Assembly: GCA_003615045.1 (NCBI GenBank)
Contig: ML014190.1
Span: 17,711 to 81,710 of the forward strand
Source of the DNA: Caulochytrium protostelioides
Lineage: Eukaryota > Chytridiomycota > Caulochytriomycetes > Caulochytriales > Caulochytriaceae
Length of the DNA stretch: 64,000 bases
Direction of reading: 5' to 3'
The translations under genes were made by a program, and so were the position numbers. Position 1 is the first letter of the stretch, and every line of letters starts with the position of its first letter. The notes under the pieces are model-generated. The model did no database searches, was not told the DNA's origin, and was given only the letters and a program-made list of their open reading frames with translations. This document shows, piece after piece, positions 9,556 to 19,565 of this stretch.

Positions 9556-11644
9556 GCCTCGACCTCTCCGCCCATCTCGCAGAAGACGGCAAACCCCGGC
9601 CGCACCCCTGGAGTGCGGTGGGTTCTACGCGGTCGTGATCAGTTTCTAAACCCCATCACACTGGTCGATTGCCATCGCGATGCATGACGCTTCGCGTTCC
9701 TGCCCGTCTCCCAATGTGTGCGCCCTATGTATGTGTCCCCTATGTGTGTGTCAACAGAAATGTCATCGTCGCGCGATGGGCGCTGGCTCGTCTGACGGAA
9801 CCCTGTGATGATGGTGATCACGATGATGATCGTCATACGCATGTCGGCCGTGATTACGGGTCAACCATCCCAAAACAGATCACGCGACGTCGCGTTTGTG
9901 TCGACGACGGGTGAAACCACGGGGCGATGGGGTTTGGGCGGCTGTGAGATGGACCCAGCGGCTCGGTCGGACCAGCCGATCGCTCGCGATCGGCCACCCC
10001 CCACCCCAAAGGCTGGGCAGAGCGGGGCTAGGCCAGGCCAGGCCAGGCCAGGCCAGGCCAGGTCAGGCCAGGCCAGGTCGGCCGTCTCAGCGCGGAAGGA
10101 CGGGAGAGCGTGGGCGGAAGGCGAAGGGGGCGACCCACTCACACGTTGGCGGAGGTTGATTCTCGAGTGCGCTGCGCTGCGCTGAGACGTCCGAGACGGC
10201 TGGCGATGGCGCTGCTTGCCGGTGATGCTGGTCGATCCCAAGCGCTTCCCCTGCGCGGCCGCGCATGGGGAACTACGACGCGTCCGGCCCGGCCCGGCCG
10301 CGGGGTTCGTCAGGCGCATGCGTCCATGCGCATCGTCGCCCTCTCGTCGGATGTCGAAAATGGAACGCGCGCCTGGGAGCCGAGATCCGGGCCGAGATCG
10401 GCGCTGATCCCGCAGGCGACACGGTCTCCTGAGCGTCTCCGCGAGGGCCGCTCACGCTGTCCGGTGTGATGTTGGGATCCCCTCTGGCTCCGTGGCGATC
10501 TGGCGCGTCGACACGCCGCTTGACCGAGTCGACGCGCCGAAGACGTTGCCGGCGGCGCCGCCGCGACGCTGAACCGAGGGTCGCGGCAAGCGGCGTCGAG
10601 GGACGAGGCCCCAGCCGCGTCGGCGTGCAGGCAGGACGGCCCAGGCCGCTGACTCCGACGCAGGCTGCCGGGTCGCCGGTCGCTTCGCAGCGAGCGGCAA
10701 GCGCGTCGGATGCCGGGACGTGTCGTCCCCATGTGGACGCGCCGGCGTCCGGCGGCCCGACGCGCCTTTCGCCGGGGGCCCCGGCACGGCCAGACCGGTG
10801 AAGGAAAGGAAGGCTCCGTGGGATGGCCGCCCGCTGGCCCATCACGGCCATGAGCGCCATCACCGCGGCCGGTGCCGCCGCCGTCTCACGCGCGTTCCGC
10901 GAGCGGAGCGGCGGCCCTGACCGCGCGGGCCGTCGGGGAGCCGCGCAGCGCCATCGCCGGCACGCGGGCGGATGGTCTGACCCATGCGGCCCCCCGACCT
11001 GCCCCCCCCAGAAAGCGAGTTCGCCCATCGCGTCCATCTCGGATGATACCCCGGCGGGAGAGAAGCCATCGCGGCGCGATACGGCACGGTAGCGTCGGTG
11101 ACGGACGGCGACGAGGTGACGGCACGCGCTATGGTGATGGCGAGGAGGACGGACGCCTGGAGGCGCTGGACAGGGCCGTCATGTTGGCGTGGTGGTGTAA
11201 GAGCGACTGGTGCGGCCACAGCGTGCGGGGTGCCCACGCAGCGACCACGCAGCGACCACGCCAGGAAGCGCGCTCCGAACCGGCGCGTGCCTTTTTGCGC
11301 AAGTGGCATACCGGCGACCAGACCCATTCTAGACATATCCAAGGATGGTCTGACGGCTCTGCGTCACGGCTGCGACGTTTCGCTCCTCTCCCCCACGTTG
11401 AACGGGTTGTTTATAGTGCACATAGTTCTTTCCTGATCGTTGTTCATATCGTTTTCCTCCTTTCGTCCTGTAGTATCCCACCCTTTGTTGTGCCGTCCGG
11501 TACCTTGTTCCCGTGCCGCCCCCGAGCACGCGACGCGACCCGACGCGCCGCGACCGCAATCTCCGCAGTCCCCGCGACCTCCGCCGCCCTGCACCTCCGC
11601 CCTCTGGCGACCACGACGACGACAACGTCTTTCCCGCCGCCATC
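9556..11644. other. Intergenic region, no supported gene
   Basis: About 2.1 kb between the giant coiled-coil gene and the PUF gene. It holds a GGCCA minisatellite (10031-10079) and GC-rich open frames on both strands, all Arg/Pro/Ala-rich with no recognisable domain. The last 250 bases are more pyrimidine-rich and probably contain the PUF promoter and 5' UTR. Confidence 0.5.
10031..10079. repeat. GGCCA pentanucleotide minisatellite
   Basis: About ten tandem copies of ggcca, with two copies changed to ggtca/ggtcg. It sits about 1.6 kb upstream of the PUF start codon. No function is evident. Confidence 0.9.
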
Positions 11645-14600
11645 ATGGAATCCGCTTCAGAAACCGTCCACCAGCCCAAGGCGGCCCAGGGCAACCAGCC
11701 GCAGGGCCAGCTCGCGGCGCTGATGAACCGTGCGCAGGCCGACCCGGGCGCCGCGCCGCTTGCCGGCAGCGGTCCCGGCGGTATCGTCTACCACCCGAAG
11801 GACATCAATCGTTCGAGCAGCGCGCCACCGACGCAGGTCCAGATGCCGGACCCGAGCCGATCCTGGGGCGGGCTCTGGGGCGCGCCGCCGGGCCTCGGCG
11901 CCGGCCGCGGCGCCGGCGTGAAGGCGCACCCGGGCACGCCGGGCAGCGCGACGACTGCGGCGGCGCCGAGCCGCCTCCGGGACGCCGCGGGCGGCCACTC
12001 GCCGCCCTTCATGGGCGTTGGCGGCGCGAAGGCGGACGCGTACTTCGGCTACGACGACGCGACCAGCGCCGGCGGCCCCACAGCGACGTCGACGGCCGCG
12101 TCGACGCCGTGGGGCAACGAGATCCTCTCGCCCGTCGGCATGCGCGGGCATCCGCTGGACGCGAGCCCCGGCCGGTCCAAGAACCTCGTCGATCTGATCC
12201 AGGAGGATTTCCCGCGGACGCCGTCGCCGGTCTTTGGCCAGAACCAGCGCGGACCAACGGGCGGCCCGCCGGCCGCCGGCGGCGACGAGGCGAAGGGCAG
12301 CCTGATGGAAAACGCGAACGACGACGAGCGCTCGCGCATGACCGCGGTTTTGAACGCCGCGCTCGACTCGCGCGACGATCTGAACCACTCGCCGCCGCCG
12401 CGCTCCGCCTCGACGCCCCCGACGCACCCGTACTACCAGCGCATGCCGTCCCCGGGCGCCGTCAGCCGCTCGGGTCTCAATCCCGAGGACGAGGCCGTCA
12501 TGGGCTTCCGCCAGCTGAGCATCCACGAGGCCAACCAGCAGGCCGGCATGCCGCCGCATGCCGCCGCGAAGGGCACCAAGGATCTCAAGATCGCCACCCA
12601 GTTCAGCCGCTACTACGACGGCCGTGGCGGCGGCGTACCGCCGCCCATGAGCGGCCACCCGGGGGCCCACGCCGGCTTCGGCCGCTTGGGCCCCGGCCCC
12701 GCCACCGCCGGCCCGGGCGGCGCGGCGCACTTCCGTGACTACGGTCACCCCGTGTACATGCCCCCCGGCGGCCACCCGGCGCACATGGGCGGCCCGCGCG
12801 ACCCGTACGGCATGCCCCCCGCCGGCTACGGTATGGCGGCCCCCATGGACCCCTATGCCGACCTGCGCACCGAGCGCAGCCCGCGCCGCGGCGACCCGCG
12901 CGCCAGCCTGCCGCCGGTGGCCTACGACGAGTATGGCTACCCGCTGGCGCCGGCGCCCTATGGCGCGCCGCCGCCCCCGGGCAGCGGCCACCCGGGCAGC
13001 GCCCATGGGCCCATGTACCGCCGCGACTATGTGCCGGCGTATGGCGATGCGTACGGCGACCCCCACGGCGGCTACGGTGGCCCCGTGATGTATAGCCCCG
13101 GCAGCGCGCAGCGCGGCACGGGCCCGCCGAGCCCGACCAACGGCGGGCACGGCATGACCAGCGCGCACCCCCACGGCGGCCACCCCCACCACGGCGGCCA
13201 CCCCCACCACGGCGGCCGCGGCGGCGGTGGCGGGAGCCCACCGCGGCTGCAGGCCGTGCCCGTGAGCCCGGGCGACGAGCGCGGGTATTACCGGGGCCCG
13301 GCGACGGCCGGCGTCGACGGCTCGCAGGCGTTTGGGCACGGCAAGAAGCCCTTCAATGGTCCGAATCTGAAAATGAGCGGCGGTGGCATGGGCAACCGGT
13401 ACAACCCGGGCTCAGCCGTCTCGTCGTCGTATCCGCAGAGTCCCGGCGGTGCGCGCGGCCGCGGCCACGGCCACGGCCACGGCCATGGCCATGGCCACGG
13501 CCACGACTACGACCCGACGCACGGGATGCGGTCGCCGCTGCTGGAAGATTTCCGCTCAAACCAGGGCGGCAACAACGGCGGGATGGGCCACAAGAGCAAG
13601 ACGTTCGACCTGCGCGACATCCAGGGCCACGTGGTTGAGTTCAGCGGCGACCAGCACGGCTCGCGGTTTATCCAGCAGAAGCTGGAGACAGCCTCGAGCG
13701 ACGACAAGCAGATGGTGTTTGAGGAGATCTTCCCGAACGCGCTGCAGCTGATGACAGACGTCTTTGGCAACTATGTCATCCAGAAGTTCTTTGAGCACGG
13801 CAACGCCATTCAGAAGCAGATCCTCGCCAAGCAGATGGAGGGCCACGTGCTCTCGCTGTCCCTGCAGATGTATGGCTGCCGTGTGATCCAGAAAGCTCTG
13901 GAGCACGTCTTTGTTGACCAGCAGGCCATTTTGGTGCGCGAGCTGGAGCAGGACGTGCTCAAGTGCGTGAAGGACCAGAACGGCAACCACGTGATCCAGA
14001 AGGCGATCGAGCGCGTCCCGCCCGAACATATCCAGTTCATCATCGACGCCTTCCACGGGCAAGTGTTCGCGCTGGCGACGCACCCGTATGGCTGTCGCGT
14101 CATCCAGCGCATCTTTGAGCACTGTACGGACGTCTCCTCAGTCCGCAACCTCGTGAGCCAAGCCTCGGCCTCCCGCGACAGCACGGGCAACAGCACCAGC
14201 AAGGCGGCGGTGAATGCGGCTTACGTGCCGCTGCTCGAGGAGCTCCACCGCTGCACGCTCGCACTGATCCAGGACCAGTATGGCAACTATGTCATCCAGC
14301 ACGTGCTGGAGCGCGGCAACCCCGCCGACAAGGCCATGATCGTGACGAAAGTCCACGGCCAGGTCTTGGCAATGTCGAAGCACAAGTTTGCCTCGAACGT
14401 CGTTGAGAAGTGTGTGGCGTTCGGGTCGCGCGAGGATCGCCAGCGCCTGATCGAAGAGGTCATCAACCCGTCGAAGACCGACGGCATCGTGCCGCTCAAC
14501 ATCATGATGAAGGACCAGTATGCCAACTACGTGATCCAGAAGATGCTTGACGTGGTCGACGGCGCCCAGCGCGAGATGCTGATCTCCAAAATCCGCCCGC

Positions 14601-14971
14601 AGCTGCCGTCGCTCAAGAAGTATACGTACGGCAAGCACCTCATCTCGAAGGTCGAGAAGCTCGTGGCCGCGGGCTACGGCCCCCGCGAGATGAGCGTCAG
14701 CGTCGGGTCTAGCGGGTGGGGCGTGCCGTCCCACGCGAGCGGGCCAACCTCGGCGCCGGTGCACATGAACGCCAACAGTGCCAGTCTGGCCGCCGCCATC
14801 AAGGAGAGCGGCCGCCACGCCAAAGACAACAAGGACAGCAAGGAGCAGGCGAAAGACAAGGACGCAGCGGCGGTGGCGTCGACGACCGCGGCGACGCCCA
14901 CGGCCGCGGTGAGCGCGACGGCGAATGCGGAGACGCCCGAGAGGCCCTCCGAGTCGAAAGCGTCGTCCTGA
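11645..14971 (+). CDS. Pumilio/Puf3-type PUF-domain RNA-binding protein
   Basis: This 1,108-aa protein has a long Gly/Pro/Ala/His-rich N-terminal region (residues 1-650) and a C-terminal PUF domain (about 650-1005). The domain has eight repeats whose recognition helices read, in order, SRFIQ, NYVIQ, CRVIQ, NHVIQ, CRVIQ, NYVIQ, SNVVE and NYVIQ. This is the same set as animal Pumilio and yeast Puf3, so by the established PUF code the expected target is UGUANAUA in mRNA 3' UTRs. Such proteins repress or localise mRNAs, and Puf3 acts on mitochondrial mRNAs. The ATG at 11645 (context gccatcATGg) is chosen over an in-frame GTG at 11513. An insertion of about 25 residues rich in Ser/Thr/Ala lies between repeats 5 and 6. 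A (GH)n tract lies just before the domain. No intron is needed. Confidence 0.95.
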   Translation: MESASETVHQPKAAQGNQPQGQLAALMNRAQADPGAAPLAGSGPGGIVYHPKDINRSSSAPPTQVQMPDPSRSWGGLWGAPPGLGAGRGAGVKAHPGTPGSATTAAAPSRLRDAAGGHSPPFMGVGGAKADAYFGYDDATSAGGPTATSTAASTPWGNEILSPVGMRGHPLDASPGRSKNLVDLIQEDFPRTPSPVFGQNQRGPTGGPPAAGGDEAKGSLMENANDDERSRMTAVLNAALDSRDDLNHSPPPRSASTPPTHPYYQRMPSPGAVSRSGLNPEDEAVMGFRQLSIHEANQQAGMPPHAAAKGTKDLKIATQFSRYYDGRGGGVPPPMSGHPGAHAGFGRLGPGPATAGPGGAAHFRDYGHPVYMPPGGHPAHMGGPRDPYGMPPAGYGMAAPMDPYADLRTERSPRRGDPRASLPPVAYDEYGYPLAPAPYGAPPPPGSGHPGSAHGPMYRRDYVPAYGDAYGDPHGGYGGPVMYSPGSAQRGTGPPSPTNGGHGMTSAHPHGGHPHHGGHPHHGGRGGGGGSPPRLQAVPVSPGDERGYYRGPATAGVDGSQAFGHGKKPFNGPNLKMSGGGMGNRYNPGSAVSSSYPQSPGGARGRGHGHGHGHGHGHGHDYDPTHGMRSPLLEDFRSNQGGNNGGMGHKSKTFDLRDIQGHVVEFSGDQHGSRFIQQKLETASSDDKQMVFEEIFPNALQLMTDVFGNYVIQKFFEHGNAIQKQILAKQMEGHVLSLSLQMYGCRVIQKALEHVFVDQQAILVRELEQDVLKCVKDQNGNHVIQKAIERVPPEHIQFIIDAFHGQVFALATHPYGCRVIQRIFEHCTDVSSVRNLVSQASASRDSTGNSTSKAAVNAAYVPLLEELHRCTLALIQDQYGNYVIQHVLERGNPADKAMIVTKVHGQVLAMSKHKFASNVVEKCVAFGSREDRQRLIEEVINPSKTDGIVPLNIMMKDQYANYVIQKMLDVVDGAQREMLISKIRPQLPSLKKYTYGKHLISKVEKLVAAGYGPREMSVSVGSSGWGVPSHASGPTSAPVHMNANSASLAAAIKESGRHAKDNKDSKEQAKDKDAAAVASTTAATPTAAVSATANAETPERPSESKASS
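13459..13509 (+). repeat. GGCCAC repeat encoding a Gly-His tract
   Basis: About seven copies of a hexamer (ggccac/ggccat) encode alternating Gly-His in the disordered region before the PUF domain. A related His/Gly run is at 13170-13220. Confidence 0.85.
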
Positions 14972-15771
14972 TCCCTCAGCTTCTCTTTCTGCTTGTTTCA
15001 TTTTTTCTCTTTCCTCTTTGCTCGCTCCTCGATGTGTATAGCGAAGATGGCCCGTATGATGCGTGGCCCTGAGGAGCGCAAAGCCCGGGTCGATCATGCG
15101 ATCAACCCACACCCTTCTTGAATCTATTCACCACCCAATTCGATGTGATGACTTTGTACTTATCTGTGAATGGCTCGATGCTTCCCGCCATCCGTATATC
15201 GTGGCCTTCGTGACGGAACGCGAGCCGAGTCGGAGTTTCGTCTTGGTAGCGCCCCTGTTGATCGTCGGTCATGACCGGTCGTCGCAGTCCAAGGGCACCC
15301 CCACCGGAAAGGGGGTGAAGGAGCGGAGCTTCGACGGGCGGGGCACGCGACGATCGGCGAGATCAGGGATCGGCGGCCCACAGGCACACACAGGCGCGCG
15401 TTCTGGAAAGAGCGCTCAGCGGCAGAAGCGGGAGCGGACTTACGGATACAATGATGAGACGCGACGGTTCAACACCCTGCTTCGTAGCGTCTTGAAGCCA
15501 TGACACCTTCAAGACCGACGCATGCTCAATCCGATGTAAATCCGGTCGGATCCACGCTCGGCCCCCCTAAACTGCATGATAGCATGATGTTGGGCCGCTG
15601 CACCGCATTTTCACCACCGACAATCGAGACAACCCGTTCGTACCACCCCATTGCTTCATTCACTCAAACCTGCATTTTGTTGTCCTAACACGGTGCCCAC
15701 GATCGGACGATCGATTTCATTCACTACACACAGCCCTCCGGTGCTTCTCGCGGCTCCCCGTGGCGACCGGA
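14972..15771. other. Intergenic region
   Basis: 800 bp between the PUF stop and the next gene, less GC-rich than the coding DNA. I see no gene, tRNA or repeat. It should hold the PUF 3' UTR and the next promoter. Confidence 0.5.
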
Positions 15772-17451
15772 ATGGTCCGCACGTACGCACACAATGCCGT
15801 GCTTTCCGAATCGAGCGGCTTCTGGCAGGGCATGGGCTATGCCGCCACGGCCGCGGCTGCTGCGCCGCCCCCGGCCGCCGATGACCGCTTCGCCGCGCCG
15901 CGCGTCGGCATCGAGGCCCCCGTCACCCTGCCGCCGCTCCAGCTAAAGCACGCCCGGGCCGTGGCGGCGGCGGGGTCCACGGGTCTTCCGTGGTCCACGC
16001 CCCCGGTGCTCGGCGGCGCCGTCGGGACCGTCGACCGGGAAAGTCATGTCTCGCCGGCCGCCGAGCACGCCGCCCGCCAGGCCGCGAACCAGCGCTACCG
16101 CGCCGAGCTGCAGCAGCAGATCGATGAGCGCGCCGCGGCGCGCGCGGTCCGGCGCGCGGCCGAGGCGGCGGAGGACGCCGCGTGGTGTGCGACGCCCGTG
16201 GCCGCGGCGACCGCCGCCGCGTCGCGGTCGGCGAGCCCCGTCAACGCGCACGCGCCGAGCGCCAGCGGACCCGCTGCGGCGCCGGTGGCGCCGCTGCCCG
16301 CGCCCGCGGCGGCACCGGCAACGGCGGCGGCGGCCGGGACCGAGCCATCACATCCGATGGTGTCCGTCGAAGTCCAGACCAGCCCGCCGCTCAGCCAGAT
16401 GCCGTCGGTCGACGCCAATCTCGCCGACGCCGCCTGCCACGTTCCCCAGGCCTGCGGCCCGCTCGGACAGAAAGCCAAAGCGGCCGCCAAAGCGGCAGAG
16501 GCCGCCAAAGCGAAGGCCGCGAAGCGTGCCGAGGGCCGCGGCGCCACAAAACCGGCGCCGCCGCCGTCCCAGTCGGCGCTGCGGGCGGCGGCGGCCAGAG
16601 CCCGGCGCGAGGCGGCCGATGAGGCGCGGCATGCCACGCTCGTCGCCCGCCACGGCGATCCGACCTCCCTCGGGATCGGTCTTCCTTTGCCCCGCCTGGG
16701 GATGGGGATGGGCGCACGAGGCGGCAGCGGCGGCAGCGGAGGCGGCGTACCGGTGCGGGCATCAAACGCGGTCCAAGAAGCCGCTCGAGACATGCAGGCG
16801 CGTGTTGCGCGTCAGCGGATGGCCGCGAAGGTCGCGATTGATGCGAGCCGGCGGCAGCGTAGTGCGGCAGCGCCGCAGGCCGCGGAGACGGCCGCCGCAA
16901 CGCCGTTAGCACCGATCCAGCGGCAACCTCCAAGGTCCGAATCGCGGCACACGCCGGCAGCGTCGCCGCCGCGACATGCGCTGCCGGCCGTGCGCTCGTC
17001 ATCGCCTCCGCTACCGACACACCGGCCCAGGGCGGACGCCTCGCCGGTGCCCGCATCGCCGCCGCTGCCCGCGCATCGTCAGCGGCCGTCGTCGCCGCCG
17101 CTGCCCGCGCAGCAACACCGCGCGCCGTCCATGGAACCGCCGCCGTCTCCGCCGCTGCCGGCGCAGCGGCTCCGGTCGGCCGCGCCGCCATCACCGCCGC
17201 TGCCGACGGCCGCGACGCGCATGCGGCAGCGTGGCCATGCTGACGACGGCATGGCGGCGAGCCCACGCCGCCCGGCGCGTCTCGCGCCGCTCGCGCCGCA
17301 ATCGGGGGCGGTGCCGGCATCACTGCCGCCGTCCACCGTCGTCATGGATGCCACGTCCCCGGCGACCCAGGAAGCGCTGGCGCACCTGGCGCGGTTCACG
17401 GCGCTGCTGGCGACCGAGCGGTCGCGCCTCGTGGAGGAGATGGGGCGCTGA
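15772..17451 (+). CDS. Ala/Pro-rich coiled-coil protein, possibly centrosomal or ciliary
   Basis: This 559-aa protein starts at ATG 15772; an in-frame GTG lies 12 bases upstream. Residues about 95-145 form a basic helix with the pattern RYRAELQQQIDERAAARAVRR. That resembles the ELxxQIxEK helices common in microtubule- and cilium-associated proteins such as CSPP1 and CCDC66, but the similarity is by eye and short. Further charged helices lie at about 230-300 and 335-380. A Pro-rich section (nt 16990-17215) repeats SPPLP about five times. A VEVQTSPP motif near 16365 echoes the QT motifs of the giant protein. The C-terminus is again helical. I cannot assign a function. Composition and motifs suggest a cytoskeletal scaffold (inference). 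Confidence 0.7.
   Translation: MVRTYAHNAVLSESSGFWQGMGYAATAAAAAPPPAADDRFAAPRVGIEAPVTLPPLQLKHARAVAAAGSTGLPWSTPPVLGGAVGTVDRESHVSPAAEHAARQAANQRYRAELQQQIDERAAARAVRRAAEAAEDAAWCATPVAAATAAASRSASPVNAHAPSASGPAAAPVAPLPAPAAAPATAAAAGTEPSHPMVSVEVQTSPPLSQMPSVDANLADAACHVPQACGPLGQKAKAAAKAAEAAKAKAAKRAEGRGATKPAPPPSQSALRAAAARARREAADEARHATLVARHGDPTSLGIGLPLPRLGMGMGARGGSGGSGGGVPVRASNAVQEAARDMQARVARQRMAAKVAIDASRRQRSAAAPQAAETAAATPLAPIQRQPPRSESRHTPAASPPRHALPAVRSSSPPLPTHRPRADASPVPASPPLPAHRQRPSSPPLPAQQHRAPSMEPPPSPPLPAQRLRSAAPPSPPLPTAATRMRQRGHADDGMAASPRRPARLAPLAPQSGAVPASLPPSTVVMDATSPATQEALAHLARFTALLATERSRLVEEMGR
16995..17210 (+). repeat. SPPLP-containing proline-rich repeats
   Basis: Five copies of SPPLP followed by A/T and a polar or basic residue occur about every 10-15 residues. 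They are encoded by degenerate ccgccgctgcc cores. Confidence 0.8.
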
Positions 17452-17547
17452 ATGCAGGGCCGTCGGCTTGGCCCGGAGCGGGGAGAAAGCCGGATCGTGC
17501 ATTTTCCACAGCGCCGATCTCGAGTCGCGCGTGCCACTTGCGGTGGT

Positions 17548-18372
17548 TCACGCCGTCGTGGGCGGAGAGATCCGATGCCAACTCGTGAAGGCGAACGTGA
17601 CAGCTTTGTGAGTCATTGTGGTCGGCGCGCCCGGATGGGGCAGCAACGCGGCGGCCGGAAAGACGGACGCGGCGGCGCCCTGCAGCTCGCCCGACGCGGC
17701 CGCGTGTTCAGACGAGGCCGCGTCCTGCGCAAAGCCGTTGGCGGCGAGGTCCGGAAAGAAGACGTCGCACGGGAACGTCTGCTCAATGGCGGTCACGAGC
17801 GCCGCGCGGCACTGCGGCTCCCGCAGCGACGCCGCATACAGCTGCGCGCCGCCGATGACAAACACGGCCGGCATGGGCGCGGCCGGGGGCGGCGGCGTCG
17901 CGGCGGATGGCGCGACCGGCAGCCACGGGTACCAGTCGCCCATGGCCGCGAGCATGGCGAACGCGCTGTCGAGGCCGCCCGCGCCGAGAACGCCGTCCGG
18001 CAGGGCGGCGCGGGCCTCGGCGCTGCGCGAGACGACGACGTTGAGCCGCCCGGGCAACGGCCGGAACCGCGGCGGAATCGACTCCCACGTCTTGCGGCCC
18101 ATAACCACGGCATTCTGCCGCGGCGGCGGGGGTTTGGGCGTCGACTCGGCCTCGGCTGCCGGCTCTGGGGCCGTCGCGTCTGAAGCGAACGCCGCGTCGG
18201 ACGCGACGGCGCCGTGGCCGGGACGCCACGCGGCGCGGGTCGCCGCGGCAAAGAAGGCCATGTCGGGCGGGAGGCGCCAGGGCATCGTGCCATGGCGGCC
18301 GATCCCGCGGGCGGCATCGTGGGCGACGATGAGCGCGAACGCCGGCGGCGTCGCGATCGCCCCCGGACACAT
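17548..18372 (-). CDS. Dihydrofolate reductase
   Basis: The 274-aa product reduces dihydrofolate to tetrahydrofolate with NADPH, for thymidylate and purine synthesis. The family landmarks are present in order: GIGRHGTMPWRLPPDMAFF (residues about 23-41, with the conserved PW and the acidic Asp of the substrate site), VVMGRKTWESIP (cofactor loop), PLPGRLNVVVSR, and FVIGGAQLY, the conserved GG near the C-terminal half. The ATG at 18372 sits a normal distance from the first beta-strand. Typical DHFRs are 160-230 aa. The extra length comes from Ala/Pro-rich inserts at residues about 48-85 and 150-175 and near the C-terminus, placed as surface loops (inference). It is a stand-alone enzyme with no thymidylate synthase fused or adjacent. 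A 28-bp tandem array lies 170-260 bp upstream. Confidence 0.93.
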   Translation of the reverse strand: MCPGAIATPPAFALIVAHDAARGIGRHGTMPWRLPPDMAFFAAATRAAWRPGHGAVASDAAFASDATAPEPAAEAESTPKPPPPRQNAVVMGRKTWESIPPRFRPLPGRLNVVVSRSAEARAALPDGVLGAGGLDSAFAMLAAMGDWYPWLPVAPSAATPPPPAAPMPAVFVIGGAQLYAASLREPQCRAALVTAIEQTFPCDVFFPDLAANGFAQDAASSEHAAASGELQGAAASVFPAAALLPHPGAPTTMTHKAVTFAFTSWHRISPPTTA

Positions 18373-19165
18373 CGCGGAGGCGTGTGGATCAGCGGAGGCG
18401 GCGTCCAGAGGCAGGATGGGCCGTCAAGACGCGCGGCTCGAGTCGGCACCAATCGCCGTGCGGAACGCCGGTGGTGAGGGCGACGGGGGGTGCCGGCCAA
18501 AAGGATCTCGCATGTCACTGAGATCGATAACACGATATAGCCAGCGGTGCGGCCAATCGCCAGGTATGCGAGCGGTGCGGCCAGTCGCCAGGTATGCGAG
18601 CGGTGCGGCCAATCGCCAGGTATGCGAGCGGTGCGGGTTTGGCCCACGTTTCTCGTGAGCGGCCTTTTATATGGAGGCGATGCTTGCGGCCTGAGCGTCG
18701 GGATGACCCCGCGGACGGGACAGGGGCTTGTCGCTCCCACCACGCTCGGGCGAGGGACGACGCAAATGAGCCCCCTTTTCCCTCGGCCCACCCCAGGGGC
18801 TGAGTTCGCCCGTCGACGGCATTGTCCATGACCACGTCGCGATGCCGTCCATATCCGCCGCGTGACAGCGGTTTGACCTCATTCTTGTCCATCTGATGTC
18901 TCGTTGTCTATAAAAAAAAGGGTCTTGATGGTCATGATACCAGGAAGCCGCCGTGCGATGGGGCGGATCGTAGCGTTGATTCACGATTGATTCACGATGA
19001 TGACCTCGCAGGTACCTCTGGCCAGCAGAGGGGCGACCCGCGAGGGTAGTGCATGCAACGACGTCGATCAACGTGATTGACGCCCAGGAGCCGAGAGCAG
19101 AGCGCCTCTTCTCTGTCCACGGCGCATCGGGGCCACGCGTGTGGGGATGGGGAGAGGCAGACGCC
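18373..19165. other. Intergenic region upstream of DHFR
   Basis: About 790 bp between the DHFR start (minus strand) and the 3' end of the next minus-strand gene. It contains the 28-bp minisatellite (18545-18635) and an A-rich patch near 18912. I see no gene in it. Confidence 0.5.
18545..18635. repeat. 28-bp tandem repeat upstream of DHFR
   Basis: Three contiguous 28-bp units (18545, 18573, 18601) begin cggtgcggcca and end aggtatgcgag, followed by a 7-base partial unit. Copies 1 and 3 are identical and copy 2 differs by one base (a to g). There are no unique spacers, so it is not CRISPR-like. Confidence 0.95.
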
Positions 19166-19565
19166 TTATGGGCACCAGGAGGAGGTGGCCGCCGACTCGG
19201 GCGCGAGGGCCGTGCGGACCGCGCAAGCGACGCCCTCGCCGTAGTATGCCATGTTCTTGAATGCCAAGACGCCAATGAAGCCAAAGATGGCCGCGGCAAT
19301 CAGTTCTGGAGTGTGGTACATATCAGGGATCCAAGACAAGCAGACAACGGTGAGCGACGCCGATCGGTGTCTCAACAACCAGCAGTAACGCCGCGATGGC
19401 TGCGCCCCCGCCTGTGGCAGGTGGCCGACGCATGCGGCGATCATGCGGGGTTTGCTTACCAATGACGAGGCATTCGGTCTCGCCCATCATACTGAGGGCG
19501 GTGTGGACGTGGACGACATAGCGGATGCGCGCGGCCTTCTTGCGCAAGATGGTGACGACGTTCAT
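19166..19565 (-). CDS. Small single-pass membrane protein, two exons, unknown function
   Basis: I infer an 81-aa protein from two minus-strand exons, 19565-19460 and 19305-19166. They are joined across a 154-bp intron with donor GTAAGC and acceptor CCAG (phase 1). Exon 1 is short and basic (MNVVTILRKKAARIRYVV). The junction creates a continuous hydrophobic helix (ECLVIELIAAAIFGFIGVL) across the splice, which supports the model. The tail is short and ends WCP. It should be a small membrane protein with a basic N-terminal side and one transmembrane helix. I do not recognise the family. Codons just upstream of the ATG are also open and hydrophobic, so an extra 5' exon is possible. Confidence 0.5.

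Noticed and set aside
10273-11037. 254-codon minus-strand frame upstream of the PUF gene
   Set aside because: Arg/Ala/Pro-rich composition throughout, no domain, and frames on both strands are open equally.
11513-11644. Upstream extension of the PUF protein from a GTG codon
   Set aside because: A eukaryotic start should be ATG. The extension is Arg/Pro-rich and the ATG at 11645 has a good context.
11657-13339. 560-codon antisense frame over the PUF N-terminal region
   Set aside because: A shadow of the GC-rich sense frame, made of Ala/Arg/Val repeats mirroring the Gly/Pro/His codons.
18545-18635. 28-bp repeats considered as a CRISPR array
   Set aside because: Units are directly contiguous with no spacers, and the window is eukaryotic nuclear DNA.
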